A stretch of DNA of 64,000 nt from Thermoactinomycetaceae bacterium. GTDB taxonomy: Bacteria > Bacillota > Bacilli > Thermoactinomycetales > Thermoactinomycetaceae. The translations under genes were made by a program, and so were the position numbers. The notes under the pieces are model-generated. The model was given only the letters and a program-made list of their open reading frames with translations, did not search any database and was not told the origin of the DNA. Positions 27,777-37,625 of the stretch are shown piece by piece. The stretch covers positions 29,720 through 93,719 of the forward strand of contig JANWIG010000058.1 in assembly GCA_025449975.1 (NCBI GenBank), given 5' to 3'. Numbering within the stretch: the first letter of the stretch is position 1; each line of letters opens with the position of its first letter.

Positions 27777-29276
27777 ATGGCGTTTGCAATATTTGCTGCT
27801 TTTGTTATTGCGACTTTATTTATTACTTATTGGGCTGCGAAAAGAACTGCTAACACGGAAGATTTTTATGCTGCTGGCCGTAGTATTACCGGTTGGCAAA
27901 ACGGGATCGCGATTGCTGGAGACTATATGAGTGCTGCATCCTTCTTAGGGATCGCAGGAATGATCGCTCTGTTCGGTTATGACGGTTTTCTATATTCTGT
28001 AGGTTGGCTCGTAGCATACTTAGTCGTATTGTTGGTCGTAGCTGAGCCACTTCGTAACTCTGGTAAATATACCTTAGCAGATATGCTCGCTTATCGGATG
28101 AATGCAAAACCTGTTCGCTCTGTTGCAGCACTTAGTACATTGGCAATCACCGCTTTCTATATGATTGCTCAGTTAGTAGGTGCTGGTGGAATCATTAAGC
28201 TTCTTTTAGATATTGACTATAACGTGTCCATTATTACCATCGGTATTCTGATGATGCTTTACGTAGTATTCGGTGGAATGCTCGCAACCACCTGGGTGCA
28301 AATCATTAAGGCTGTTCTCTTAATGGGAGGTACCGTTATCCTCAGTATAATGGTATTCGCTCAATACAACTTTAACATTGTTACCATGTTTGACCAAGTT
28401 TCCTTAAAGTTTGGTCAAGAGTTCTTAGAGCCTGGATTAAAGTTCACAAACCCATTAGAAAACGTTTCTCTCGGTTTGGCCTTGATCTTAGGAACTGCAG
28501 GTTTGCCACACGTCTTGATCCGTTTCTATACGGTACCAACTGCTAAAGATGCTCGTACTTCTGTTGTTTGGGCAATGTTTATCATCGGTGCCTTCTACAT
28601 CATGACCACTTTCTTAGGTTTCGGTGCAGCTATGTTAGTAGGACATGAAACCATTCTAAATGCGGATAAAGCTGGTAACATGGCGGCTCCTTTGTTAGCA
28701 CAAGCATTGGGTGGAGAATTCTTCTTGGCCTTCATTGCAGCAGTTGCCTTCGCTACGATTCTCGCGGTTGTAGCTGGATTGGTAATCTCCGCTGCTGGTG
28801 CATTCGCTCACGACTTCTACTCCAACGTAATCCGTGGAGGAAAAGCTTCTGAGAAAGAGCAAATGAAAGTTGCTCGTTATGCCGCTATCGGTGTAGGTGT
28901 TGTTTCGATCGTCCTTGCTCTAATGGCAAAAGACCAAAACGTAGCTTTCTTGGTTGCTCTCGCCTTTGCTGTAGCATCTAGTGCAAACTTACCAGTTATT
29001 CTCTTCAGCCTCTTCTGGAAGCGCTTTAACACAACCGGTGCTGTCACTGGAATGCTAACAGGACTAATCGCTTCTCTTACACTTGTATTAATCAGCCCGA
29101 ACGTAATGGATCCAGAAAATGCGATCTTCCCATTGACCAACCCTGGAATCGTTTCCATTCCGCTTGGATTCCTCGGAGCTATTGTTGGAACATTCATGAG
29201 CCGTGAGCCTGAAGCTGAAAAGAAATTCGACGAATTGTATGTACGTTCCAACACCGGATTAGGTGCGGAAGAATAA
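27777..29276 (+). CDS. Sodium:solute symporter, ActP-like, copy 2
   Basis: 499-residue paralogue of the symporter at 25458, strongly similar along its length ([57 protein letters not shown]). It differs mostly in loops and the C-terminal tail. A cre-like site precedes only this module, suggesting different regulation. AAAGGAGG precedes the ATG. Confidence 0.9.
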   Translation: MAFAIFAAFVIATLFITYWAAKRTANTEDFYAAGRSITGWQNGIAIAGDYMSAASFLGIAGMIALFGYDGFLYSVGWLVAYLVVLLVVAEPLRNSGKYTLADMLAYRMNAKPVRSVAALSTLAITAFYMIAQLVGAGGIIKLLLDIDYNVSIITIGILMMLYVVFGGMLATTWVQIIKAVLLMGGTVILSIMVFAQYNFNIVTMFDQVSLKFGQEFLEPGLKFTNPLENVSLGLALILGTAGLPHVLIRFYTVPTAKDARTSVVWAMFIIGAFYIMTTFLGFGAAMLVGHETILNADKAGNMAAPLLAQALGGEFFLAFIAAVAFATILAVVAGLVISAAGAFAHDFYSNVIRGGKASEKEQMKVARYAAIGVGVVSIVLALMAKDQNVAFLVALAFAVASSANLPVILFSLFWKRFNTTGAVTGMLTGLIASLTLVLISPNVMDPENAIFPLTNPGIVSIPLGFLGAIVGTFMSREPEAEKKFDELYVRSNTGLGAEE

Positions 29277-29277
29277 T

Positions 29278-29322
29278 AAAAAATACCTGCTATTGCCAAA
29301 ACGGCATAGCAGGTATTTTTTT
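29278..29322. terminator. Bidirectional terminator after second symporter gene
   Basis: AAAAATACCTGCTAT / ATAGCAGGTATTTTT; serves the symporter gene and the convergent peptidase gene. Confidence 0.85.
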
Positions 29323-29330
29323 ATACTCAA

Positions 29331-30398
29331 TCATTGCCCAATGATGGTTTGAAGAGCAGTTCGATCCAAGCGCTTGACCACGGCAACGATAAAAGCTTTT
29401 ACAGCTTCTAGATCTTCTTTATCAATAATGGAAGTATGCGAATGAATATATCGTGAACAGAGCCCTACAGCAGCTGAAGGAACACCATTGTTTGCCATGT
29501 GAACTCGTCCCGCATCTGTTCCTCCTTGTGAGACAAAAAACTGATAAGGAATCTGTTCCGATTCAGCCACATCCAACAAAAAGTCGCGCATACTGGGTAA
29601 TGGAACCATCGAGCGATCAAAGAGGCGTATCAAAACCCCTTTCCCCATTTTTCCAAATCCGTTCTTTACTCCTGGTGTATCGCCTGCAGGTCCTGCATCT
29701 ACAGCGAAAAAGACATCGGGATCAATTAGATTTGCAGCAGTCGCTGCTCCGCGAAGCCCTACTTCCTCTTGAACCGTTGCCCCTGCATAGAGAACATTGG
29801 GGTGAGTCTCCCCTTGCAGCGTATTTAACAATTCGATTGCGATCCCACAGCCCATCCGATTATCCCAGGCTTTGCTCATAATCCGTTTACCACCTTCCAT
29901 TTCAGTAAACGGACCATCGGGAATAATCGAATCACCTAAACGAACTCCCCACTCGGCAACCTGCTCTTTCCCATCCGCACCAATATCGATAAACATCTCC
30001 TTGATCTCCAGTGGCTTTTTTCTTTTCTCAAGCGGCAAGAGGTGCGGCGGGATCGAACCGATCACTCCAGGAATTCTCTTTCCTTCTTCTGTATAGATAT
30101 GTACTCTTTGTGATAGCAACGTTTGTGACCACCAACCACCTAATGGCTGAAAACGAATAAATCCTTGGTCGGTAATCTGGGTTACCATAAAAGCTACTTC
30201 ATCCATATGACCTGCTACCCATACGGTTGGACCGGATTTGTCTCCAACTTTCTTCCCAAAGATTCCCCCCAAACGATCCCGAACGACCTCATCTGCGTAT
30301 TTCTGCAAGTGGGTATGCATGATTTTTCGCACTTCGCCTTCAAATCCTGGCGCACCTGCTGCTTGCGTTAACTGTTCAAAAAGTAGCCAGTTGATCAT
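29331..30398 (-). CDS. M42-family metallopeptidase
   Basis: 355 residues of the M42 glutamyl/deblocking aminopeptidase family, cytosolic di-metal enzymes. Metal and catalytic motifs are visible in order: AGHMDEVAF, KAWDNRMGCG, QEEVGLRGA, FAVDAG, and SQGGTDAGR with RYIHSHTS near the end. Likely trims N-terminal residues from peptides. It is divergent from the DUF896 gene. Confidence 0.92.
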   Translation of the reverse strand: MINWLLFEQLTQAAGAPGFEGEVRKIMHTHLQKYADEVVRDRLGGIFGKKVGDKSGPTVWVAGHMDEVAFMVTQITDQGFIRFQPLGGWWSQTLLSQRVHIYTEEGKRIPGVIGSIPPHLLPLEKRKKPLEIKEMFIDIGADGKEQVAEWGVRLGDSIIPDGPFTEMEGGKRIMSKAWDNRMGCGIAIELLNTLQGETHPNVLYAGATVQEEVGLRGAATAANLIDPDVFFAVDAGPAGDTPGVKNGFGKMGKGVLIRLFDRSMVPLPSMRDFLLDVAESEQIPYQFFVSQGGTDAGRVHMANNGVPSAAVGLCSRYIHSHTSIIDKEDLEAVKAFIVAVVKRLDRTALQTIIGQ

Positions 30399-30500
30399 AT
30401 GATGTCTCCTTTCACGACGAATTCCCTCATATTCAACTCATTGCTTCTTGCACTCCATCGACGCATTGATTACATTAAAGGGCAGAGGAGTGATAACCAT

Positions 30501-30686
30501 ATGATTGATCAAAATCTGATCAACCGGATCAACGAATTAGCGAGGAAGAAAAAAAAAGAAGGTTTAACCACTGAAGAAAAAGTGGAACAAGCCCGCTTGC
30601 GTCAACAGTACTTACAAGGAATTCGCGGGCAAGTGAAACAACAACTCTCACAGATTCGTTACAACGGGCGGCAAAAAAACGGTTAA
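30501..30686 (+). CDS. DUF896 (YnzC-like) small protein
   Basis: 61 residues beginning MIDQNLINRINELARKKK and containing EEKVEQARLRQQYLQGIRGQ, the DUF896 signature. Members are small helical-hairpin proteins of unclear role; one, YneA-region YnzC, is linked with the SOS locus in Bacillus. ATG 30501 follows GAGGAG by 10 nt; the longer frame upstream is unlikely. Confidence 0.85.
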   Translation: MIDQNLINRINELARKKKKEGLTTEEKVEQARLRQQYLQGIRGQVKQQLSQIRYNGRQKNG

Positions 30687-30691
30687 TAAAG

Positions 30692-30731
30692 AAAAACATG
30701 CGGTTGGAACGAAGGACCTCATGTTTTTTCT
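30692..30731 (+). terminator. Terminator after DUF896 gene
   Basis: AAAAACATG / CATGTTTTTT outer arms with inner GGT/ACC pairing and a T run. Confidence 0.65.
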
Positions 30732-30827
30732 ATGTCAAGTTTAAACGTTTCGAAACGGTGCGGCAAGTAAAAAGGCTCTCCTTTCCAACTGCTCTGATTT
30801 CTTCATCTTTTTAGCGGAAACAAACAC

Positions 30828-30866
30828 AAAAAAGCTTGGATCTCCATTAAAAAGATCCAAGCTTTT
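30828..30866. terminator. Terminator of Gmad2 protein gene
   Basis: AAAGCTTGGATC / GATCCAAGCTTTT with flanking A/T runs. Confidence 0.8.
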
Positions 30867-30869
30867 CGA

Positions 30870-31568
30870 TTACCAAGGGAGCTGATCCATCCGTGTCACA
30901 TATTCATGAATCCGATCTCCGATTCCAGACATGTCTTCTTCATATAAAATCAGCATGACGGCCCCATTGACCGGTAAATCCTTTTTAGGAATCGTAATCA
31001 CTAGTTTAAATGTGCCCCATTCCGGTGCCCCATGGGAAGCTTGCGCAAATCCATTGGCCAAGATATTGTGTCCATCTTCTACCTCATAGCCAAAAACAGC
31101 TTCAAAAACGCGCGCTTCACCAGTAACCACATACTCCACTTTTGGCGAGATTACCTTTACATTGCGGAATACATTGTTTTGATACGTTTTTCCATAGTTA
31201 CGATCCAAAGGAACGACGAGTTTATTGATGATTTTGCCATCGATCGGTCTTTTTTGATAGAGCTCCAAGGTAATATTTTGCTTCCCTTTTACTTGCTGTT
31301 TTGTTAAAGAAATCACCTTATTCAGCTTTCCCCAGTTGAGGGTATTTTGGGTTACATAATCGGATCCCTGAACCAAAACCTGTTGATCCGCACGCACTAA
31401 GTAATAATAGCGACCTTTCGCCAACTTGGCTTCCCCTTGAACCTCATACTTGATTTTGCTCGATTCCACTTTGACATTCCGAAACGCAGGATGTTGCTCT
31501 GCAGCGATTGCGCTCAAGGGGGTAAGTAGTACCAGTAACAAACTAAACAAGGGTGCTACGAGTCTCAT
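30870..31568 (-). CDS. Secreted protein with two Gmad2-like (spore germination immunoglobulin-like) domains
   Basis: 232 residues from ATG 31568. Signal peptide at residues 1-23 (LVAPLFSLLLVLLTPLSAIAA). Two consecutive beta domains follow, each opening with FRNVKV; the second matches Gmad2 best, with EYVVTGEARVFEAVFGYEVEDG and GAPEWGTFKLVITI. Gmad2 occurs in spore-germination and cell-surface proteins of Firmicutes. Likely exported to the cell envelope. Not in an obvious operon. Confidence 0.8.
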   Translation of the reverse strand: MRLVAPLFSLLLVLLTPLSAIAAEQHPAFRNVKVESSKIKYEVQGEAKLAKGRYYYLVRADQQVLVQGSDYVTQNTLNWGKLNKVISLTKQQVKGKQNITLELYQKRPIDGKIINKLVVPLDRNYGKTYQNNVFRNVKVISPKVEYVVTGEARVFEAVFGYEVEDGHNILANGFAQASHGAPEWGTFKLVITIPKKDLPVNGAVMLILYEEDMSGIGDRIHEYVTRMDQLPW

Positions 31569-31571
31569 CAC

Positions 31572-31876
31572 TTCCTGCTACATTTACATAGAAGTTGGGC
31601 TGTTTCTACTTCGGATGCAACTGATCTGGATACCCATCTATGCTTCAATAGCAGTTTCCCCTCCCTTCGATCAAATAGGTCCCAAGGAGCCTAATTAATA
31701 GTATTTACCAAGACCGTAAAAAGCTGACTCCTTATTTTAATATAAACAATTACTATACATTTTTCAACTTTCGGTCAATATATCTGTTTATTTTACATTT
31801 GATTTGGTCTATAATACAAACTAGTTAGTAATTCACTAACAACTTCTCGATCCGCCAATCGAAAGGAGCCGTTCAT
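31572..31876. promoter_or_regulatory. Intergenic region with promoter and operator of winged-helix regulator
   Basis: At 31806-31835 lies the fifth member of the CAAACTAGTT family: GTCTATAATACAAAC followed by TAGTTAGTAA. Here TATAAT (31810-31815) may also be the -10 box of the gene at 31877, so a regulator bound at this site would block transcription. The rest is AT-rich. Confidence 0.5.
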
Positions 31877-32221
31877 ATGATGCCATTTAAAGAAATGGCA
31901 CGATTAAACAAAGTAATCCATGAACCAGCTCGTCTAGCTATTATGAGTGCTTTAGCTGCTTGTAAAATGGCCGAATTTCTTTTTTTACAAGAACTGACTG
32001 GTCTAACCAAAGGGAATCTATCTTGTCATTTAAGCAAATTAGAAAAAGCTGGCTATCTTGTCATCGACAAAAAATTTGTCCGCAAAAAGATTCCCCATAC
32101 TACGATCCAGATTACACCGGCTGGACAGACAGCCATTGAACAGCATTGGGATCAGTTAGAACGTATTCGCGAGGTTACGAAACAGTGGAACAACTCTGCT
32201 CACCGATTGGAGAAGCTATAA
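31877..32221 (+). CDS. Winged-helix transcriptional regulator (ArsR/MarR-like, HTH_34 type)
   Basis: 114 residues. The DNA-binding part ELTGLTKGNLSCHLSKLEKAGYL (about residues 38-60) is followed by a wing, VIDKKFVRKKIPHTTIQI, and a C-terminal helix. The family usually controls its own gene. AAAGGAG lies 8 nt before the ATG. An operator-like inverted repeat at its promoter recurs at four sites in 4.4-7.3 kb, so it may bind those too (inference). Confidence 0.85.
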   Translation: MMPFKEMARLNKVIHEPARLAIMSALAACKMAEFLFLQELTGLTKGNLSCHLSKLEKAGYLVIDKKFVRKKIPHTTIQITPAGQTAIEQHWDQLERIREVTKQWNNSAHRLEKL

Positions 32222-32478
32222 GATATGTTGTCAAAGTGGGTCATTTGTTTGAAGCAAATCCCTATTGTAAAATAAATGAAACCAGTAGCTTTCAAGAACA
32301 GAACTTTGCCAACACTTTGCGATCCTTATGCAGGAAAATTACCACAAAAAGATAGAAAGTTTGATGACATTTTAGTAAAACCCCTACCTTCTTGAATTAT
32401 TAAAGGATAAGGTTAGATAACAGATATAGTTTAGAAAAACAAACAACATCCACTATTGTGATCGAAAGGTGTGTCCGT

Positions 32479-33516
32479 ATGCCCAAGCGTCCATTTAACG
32501 ATACCTTTTTAAAAGCTTGTCGGCAAGAGCCGACCGAATACATACCAGTGTGGTACATGCGGCAAGCGGGCCGTTACCAACCGGAATACCGACAAATTCG
32601 TCAGAAGTATTCATTCTTTGAAATGAGCGAAATTCCCGAAGTTTGTGTGGAGGTAACCAGTTTACCCGTTAAACAGCTCGGTGTAGATGCGGCTATTTTA
32701 TTTGCGGATATTATGACTCCTCTCAAACCGATTGGGATCAATGTGGAAATCCGCTCTGGAGTAGGTCCTGTGATCGCTAATCCCGTTCGCACTGCACACG
32801 ATGTCGAAAAGCTAAGTTCCCTTCAACCGGAACAAGATGTCCCCTTTGTAATTGAAGCGATTCAAAAATTAACCAAACAACTATCTGTTCCTTTGATCGG
32901 CTTTGCTGGAGCTCCCTTTACCCTCGCTAGCTATATCATCGAAGGCGGTCCATCAAAAAACTACCATAAGACAAAAGGATTTATGTATTCTCAGCCTCAA
33001 GCATGGAACGCTCTAATGGAAAAACTAGGAGATATGACAATTAAATATCTTCAAGCGCAAATTCAAGCTGGAGCACAAGCTGTTCAAATCTTTGACTCAT
33101 GGGTAGGCGCTCTGCATGCAGCTGACTATCACCACTATATCGCTCCCATCATGTGGAAAATCGTTTCAACATTGAAAGAGACGACTTCTGTCCCCATTAT
33201 CTTATTTGGGATCGGCACAGGTCATCTGCTAAAAGAATTTGACCAGCTACCCGTTGATGTCATCGGTTTAGATTGGCGGACTTCGATTCAAACCGCACGT
33301 CAGATGGGCATTCAAAAGACACTTCAAGGAAACCTCGATCCATCTCTTCTCCTTGCTCCATGGGAGTTGATCGAGAAAGAGGCAAAAGCAATTTTGGACC
33401 AAGGGATGGAGCAACCAGGATATATCTTTAATCTCGGACACGGTTTATACCCAGAGGTCCAAGTAGAAACATTACAGCGGCTAACCGAGCTCGTCCATAA
33501 CTACACGCAAAAGTGA
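32479..33516 (+). CDS. hemE: Uroporphyrinogen decarboxylase
   Basis: Converts uroporphyrinogen III to coproporphyrinogen III. 345 residues with the conserved N-terminal [19 protein letters not shown] and [17 protein letters not shown]. The start at ATG 32479 after AAAGGTG is preferred over an upstream ATG without a site. First of a three-gene heme operon with cpfC and cgoX. Confidence 0.94.
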   Translation: MPKRPFNDTFLKACRQEPTEYIPVWYMRQAGRYQPEYRQIRQKYSFFEMSEIPEVCVEVTSLPVKQLGVDAAILFADIMTPLKPIGINVEIRSGVGPVIANPVRTAHDVEKLSSLQPEQDVPFVIEAIQKLTKQLSVPLIGFAGAPFTLASYIIEGGPSKNYHKTKGFMYSQPQAWNALMEKLGDMTIKYLQAQIQAGAQAVQIFDSWVGALHAADYHHYIAPIMWKIVSTLKETTSVPIILFGIGTGHLLKEFDQLPVDVIGLDWRTSIQTARQMGIQKTLQGNLDPSLLLAPWELIEKEAKAILDQGMEQPGYIFNLGHGLYPEVQVETLQRLTELVHNYTQK

Positions 33517-33526
33517 GGGAAAAAGG

Positions 33527-34483
33527 ATGTCGACAAAGGAGAAAGTTGGACTCTTATTCATGGCATACGGAACTCCACGTAAGCCAGAAGAAATTGAGCC
33601 TTACTATACCCATATTCTTCGTGGTCGCAAACCATCACCCATGCTACTTCAAAACTTAATTGAACGTTATCAAGCGATCGGTGGGATCTCTCCACTTGCA
33701 CATATTACCGACCAGCAAGTTGCGAAAGTAGAACAATATTTGAATTCAACACAAGACGACGTCACTTTTCAAGCTTATCTGGGTTTTAAACACATTGATC
33801 CTTTTATCGAAGATGCTGTCAGCATGATGGCCGAAGATGGCATCAAAACAGCGATCTGTATAGTGCTCGCCCCGCATTATTCTACGTTGAGCGTAAAAAC
33901 GTACCATGATCGGGCGCGAGCAAAAGCGAAAGAAGTAGGAGGAATCAGGCTTCATTGTATTGATAGCTGGTACAAAGAACCTAAGTTTATCCAGTATTGG
34001 GCTCGACAGCTAAAGGAAACCTTTCTAAAAATCCCACCGAAAGAGCAAAAACAAAGTGTCGTCATTTTCTCAGCTCACAGTCTACCCGCTCATATCACGA
34101 AGCAAGGGGACCCTTATGTAAAACAATTGGAAGAAACAGCCGAGCTCGTTGCTCATGCTGCTCAGATCCCGAACTATGCCATCGGCTGGCAAAGTGCTAG
34201 CAACAACTCGCCAATCCCTTGGCTCGAACCCGATGTCTGTGATCTGACTCGGCAGCTTTACCAGCAAAAAGGTTATCAATCCTTTGTCTATTGTCCGATC
34301 GGTTTTGTCTCGGATCACCTTGAAGTACTCTACGATAATGATATCGAATGCAAAGCTGTCTGCGATGAACTTCAAGTCAACTATTATCGAACAGAAATGC
34401 CAAATGTTCAACCCGCATTCATCGAATGCTTAGCGACTATTATCCAATCTGAACGAAAACAAAAGGTATGTGTGGATCTATGA
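33527..34483 (+). CDS. cpfC: Coproporphyrin ferrochelatase
   Basis: 318 residues of the ferrochelatase family (older name hemH). In Firmicutes this enzyme inserts iron into coproporphyrin III. Visible motifs: LLFMAYGTPRKPEEI at the start, FSAHSLP (catalytic histidine region) and CPIGFVSDHLEVLYDNDIE near the C-terminus. Its stop overlaps the cgoX start by 4 bp (ATGA). Confidence 0.94.
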   Translation: MSTKEKVGLLFMAYGTPRKPEEIEPYYTHILRGRKPSPMLLQNLIERYQAIGGISPLAHITDQQVAKVEQYLNSTQDDVTFQAYLGFKHIDPFIEDAVSMMAEDGIKTAICIVLAPHYSTLSVKTYHDRARAKAKEVGGIRLHCIDSWYKEPKFIQYWARQLKETFLKIPPKEQKQSVVIFSAHSLPAHITKQGDPYVKQLEETAELVAHAAQIPNYAIGWQSASNNSPIPWLEPDVCDLTRQLYQQKGYQSFVYCPIGFVSDHLEVLYDNDIECKAVCDELQVNYYRTEMPNVQPAFIECLATIIQSERKQKVCVDL

Positions 34484-35895
34484 AAAAATATCAGATTGCC
34501 GTCATCGGCGGGGGAATCACTGGTCTTTCCGTCGCCTACTATCTTCATAAAGCTGGAAAAGAAGAGGACATTCCACTGCAAGTTACCTTACTCGAAGAAA
34601 AACAGCGCTTAGGAGGAAAAATCTGGACAGAACGGTGGAACGGTTTTGTCATGGAAAAAGGTCCAGACTCCTTTCTCGAACGAAAAACGAGTGCCAAACA
34701 ATTAGCCCTGGAACTAGGACTAGAAGACCAGCTAGTCCGCAATAAAGTGGGACAATCTTACATTTTGCACAACAATCAACTCCATCTCATGCCCGAGGGA
34801 GCAGTGATGGGGGTCCCAACACAACTGACTCCTTTTATGTATACACAACTCTTTTCATTAGCAGGCAAGTTGCGGGCCTCACTCGACTTGCTTCTACCAC
34901 GTCAAAAAGCGGATAAAGACATTTCTGTCGGGGAATTTTTTCGTAAACGTCTTGGCAACGAAGTGGTAGACAACTTGATTGAGCCCCTTCTCTCTGGGAT
35001 CTATGCTGCCGATTTAGACCAGCTTAGTTTAAAGGCAACTTTCCCTCACTTTGCGCAGATGGAAGAGAAACATCGCAGCCTGATTTTGGGAATGAAAAAA
35101 ACACGCGCGCCAAAGCCTGCACAGCAAGAGCCCAAAGGTCAATTTCTGACATTAAAGAACGGCTTATATACTCTTGTTGAAGCAATTGAAGAACAGTTGC
35201 CTGCAGACTCAATTGTCCGTGGGTGCCGAATTATTCAAATTAAAAAAGAACTTTCAAAATATCAGTTGATTTGTGAAGATGGTCACAAGTTTACAGCGGA
35301 TTTTATCATTGCTACGACACCCTATCCTGCTTTACAACAGATCATTCCTACTTTTAAATACTTCCTCCCACCAAAGGCGATTCCGGCTACTTCGGTAGCT
35401 ACCGTCTTAATGGGCTTTGACGAAGCCGATGTGGATCTTCCCTATGAAGGAACTGGATTTGTGATTCCACGAAACGAGCAGACCACCATCACGGCCTGTA
35501 CATGGACCAATAAAAAGTGGCCGCATACAGCCCCACCTGGCATGTTTTTAATGCGCTTATACGTCGGTAGATGTGGAGATGAAGCGATTGTGGAAGAACC
35601 TGACGATGTCATCCTTCAACAATCGCTCGAAGATATTAAGAAAGTGATGAAAATCAAAAACAAACATATCTTCTACCGAATCAGCCGTTGGCGTCATTCG
35701 ATGCCACAATATACTGTCGGACACGTTGATTGGGTAAATCAGCTCGAAGAAGAACTGGCTAAAAACTATCCAGGCTTGTTCGTCGCTGGCGCTTCCTATC
35801 GCGGGATTGGAATCCCCGATTGCATTAACCAAGCGAAAGCAGCTGTAGAAAAAGTATTAAAACAGATCCAAACACAAGCCGTTTTCGATTACTAA
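34480..35895 (+). CDS. cgoX: Coproporphyrinogen III oxidase (HemY type)
   Basis: FAD-dependent oxidase making coproporphyrin III. 471 residues with the dinucleotide-binding motif AVIGGGITGLSVAYYL at the N-terminus, RLGGKIWTE shortly after, and the C-terminal LFVAGASYRGIGIPDCI. The ATG at 34480 gives the ATGA coupling with cpfC. Last gene of hemE-cpfC-cgoX. Confidence 0.93.
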   Translation: MKKYQIAVIGGGITGLSVAYYLHKAGKEEDIPLQVTLLEEKQRLGGKIWTERWNGFVMEKGPDSFLERKTSAKQLALELGLEDQLVRNKVGQSYILHNNQLHLMPEGAVMGVPTQLTPFMYTQLFSLAGKLRASLDLLLPRQKADKDISVGEFFRKRLGNEVVDNLIEPLLSGIYAADLDQLSLKATFPHFAQMEEKHRSLILGMKKTRAPKPAQQEPKGQFLTLKNGLYTLVEAIEEQLPADSIVRGCRIIQIKKELSKYQLICEDGHKFTADFIIATTPYPALQQIIPTFKYFLPPKAIPATSVATVLMGFDEADVDLPYEGTGFVIPRNEQTTITACTWTNKKWPHTAPPGMFLMRLYVGRCGDEAIVEEPDDVILQQSLEDIKKVMKIKNKHIFYRISRWRHSMPQYTVGHVDWVNQLEEELAKNYPGLFVAGASYRGIGIPDCINQAKAAVEKVLKQIQTQAVFDY

Positions 35896-35904
35896 AAGCG
35901 GAAT

Positions 35905-35939
35905 AAAGGGACTTGCTTTGAAAAGCGAGTCCCTTTTTG
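35905..35939 (+). terminator. Terminator after heme operon
   Basis: AAAGGGACTTGCTT / AAGCGAGTCCCTTTTT with a four-base loop. Confidence 0.85.
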
Positions 35940-36037
35940 TTTTCTTAAATGTTTACTTTTTTGTAAAGAATATTTTCTTTATAAATATGGAAAGTAAATT
36001 TACCATATGAGATAATATATGAGGATGTGCAGAGAAA

Positions 36038-36082
36038 ATAAAAAAAGCAACGTGAAGAATCACTTCCCCACGTTACTTTTTA
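36038..36082 (-). terminator. Terminator of APC permease gene
   Basis: Minus strand AAGTAACGTGG / CACGTTGCTTTTTTT; ends the glutarate/GABA gene block. Confidence 0.75.
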
Positions 36083-36094
36083 AATGGTTATGGC

Positions 36095-37501
36095 TTATTT
36101 ATCGCCACTTGCCAGTTGTTCTTGATTGAGTTCGACATTCTCAAATGGCAGTTTAGGTGTTTTTGCTAAGAAGTAGAGACCGATCAACATCCAACCACCG
36201 AAGATGATCCATTCATACGGCCAAACCAAGGCAGATGGCATTCCAGGCATATAGAGAATACCCATACCAAACGTCATCAGAATCGCTAGATAGCCGATAA
36301 TGCTGCTTTTTCCGGCACGGAATGGACGTGGCATATCAGGTTCACGTTTCCGCAAGACCACAAAAGAGATCGATACGAGCAGATAAGTGATTACGATCGC
36401 AAGTCCACCTGCGTCTACCAACCAAACGAGCATTGGACGACCAAACAGCGGAGCAAAGAAAGACAAGAGACCGATAAAGAGAATCGCATTGGAAGGTGTT
36501 TTATATTTTGGATGGAGTTTACCAAACCAAGCTGGTAACATTTTTGCGTGAGCCATGGCATAGAGAATCCGGCTACCACCGATTAAGAAAGCGTTCCAGC
36601 TCGTCAGAATTCCACCAATACCACCAAGGATGAGAACCACGCCACCCCAGTCACTGCCAACAACGCTAGCTAACGCATCTGCAGTTGCCAAGGTGCTGTC
36701 ACCTAATGCTGCTTGACCTAAACCTTGACCCGTTGCAAAAATAACACCGATGTAGAAGAGAACAGCCATAACCACTGATAAGATCAAGATTTTACCGATC
36801 TTTTTATACGGCAGATTGGTTTCTTCAGCTGTTTGCGGAATCACGTCAAATCCTACAAACATAAATGGCGTCATAATGGCTACCGCCATAATTCCACCGA
36901 TTCCTCCGATAAAAGCAGGTGTTTGATCTGCTGGAGGAGTTACTGCCAAACCACCAAAGATCAAGAAGAGTCCTACCAGAGCGAGTAAAACGGTTACAAT
37001 CGTTTGGAAGAGAGCAGCTTCTTTCATCCCTCTATAGTTGAAGAGCATCACAAGTAGCGATCCACCCATTCCTACTGCTGCCCAAGAAGCATAAACATCC
37101 CCTTCAGCAATCGTCCATAAATAACCGACTTTATAGTTAGGGAACAAATACTCAATGACCTGCGGCAAAGCAACCGCTTCAAAGGCTACAACCGATACAT
37201 AACCAAGTGCTAAGGTCCAGGCACCGACAAAGGCCCATTTCGATCCCAAGGCACGATGGATAAAGATTTGTCCTCCACCCGTCTTCGGCATCGCTGAGGT
37301 TAACTCAGAATAAACAAAACCAACGAATAAGACCAAAACTCCACCGATGAGGAAGGCGATAATAGATCCCCAGATCCCGGCTGTACCGAGCCAGTCCGCT
37401 GATAAGACGACCCATCCCCAACCGATCATCGCCCCAAAAGCTAGCGCTAAGACGTCATAGGACGATAAGACCTTATTAAATTTTTGCTTTTCATTGCTCA
37501 T
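36095..37501 (-). CDS. APC-family amino acid permease
   Basis: 468 residues with about 12 transmembrane segments. It begins with the APC motif VLALAFGAMIGWGWVVLS and has FVGFDVIPQTAEE in the centre. GGAGG lies 7 nt before the ATG. It follows gabT with about 120 bp between, which contains a hairpin at 37561-37599 (not followed by a clean T run). By context it probably imports GABA, 5-aminovalerate or a related amino acid. Confidence 0.87.
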   Translation of the reverse strand: MSNEKQKFNKVLSSYDVLALAFGAMIGWGWVVLSADWLGTAGIWGSIIAFLIGGVLVLFVGFVYSELTSAMPKTGGGQIFIHRALGSKWAFVGAWTLALGYVSVVAFEAVALPQVIEYLFPNYKVGYLWTIAEGDVYASWAAVGMGGSLLVMLFNYRGMKEAALFQTIVTVLLALVGLFLIFGGLAVTPPADQTPAFIGGIGGIMAVAIMTPFMFVGFDVIPQTAEETNLPYKKIGKILILSVVMAVLFYIGVIFATGQGLGQAALGDSTLATADALASVVGSDWGGVVLILGGIGGILTSWNAFLIGGSRILYAMAHAKMLPAWFGKLHPKYKTPSNAILFIGLLSFFAPLFGRPMLVWLVDAGGLAIVITYLLVSISFVVLRKREPDMPRPFRAGKSSIIGYLAILMTFGMGILYMPGMPSALVWPYEWIIFGGWMLIGLYFLAKTPKLPFENVELNQEQLASGDK

Positions 37502-37560
37502 AGAACAGCCTCCTATATATTAATTTGTACTACTAGGAAAAAAATATATATAAAATCTGT

Positions 37561-37599
37561 CTCCTTACCGAGGATCAAATACAATCCCCGGCAATGGAG
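37561..37599 (-). other. Hairpin between gabT and the permease gene
   Basis: On the minus strand CTCC, then CCGGGGAT / ATCCTCGG, closed by GGAG. There is no immediate T run, so it may be an RNA processing or stability element rather than a full terminator. Confidence 0.4.
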
Positions 37600-37625
37600 A
37601 AAAGAGAGGGAAAGCTTAATTTAAG

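Noticed and set aside
31572..31698. Continuation of the frame at 31450-31698 as a gene
   Set aside because: It is antisense to the Gmad2 protein gene and lacks a start signal.
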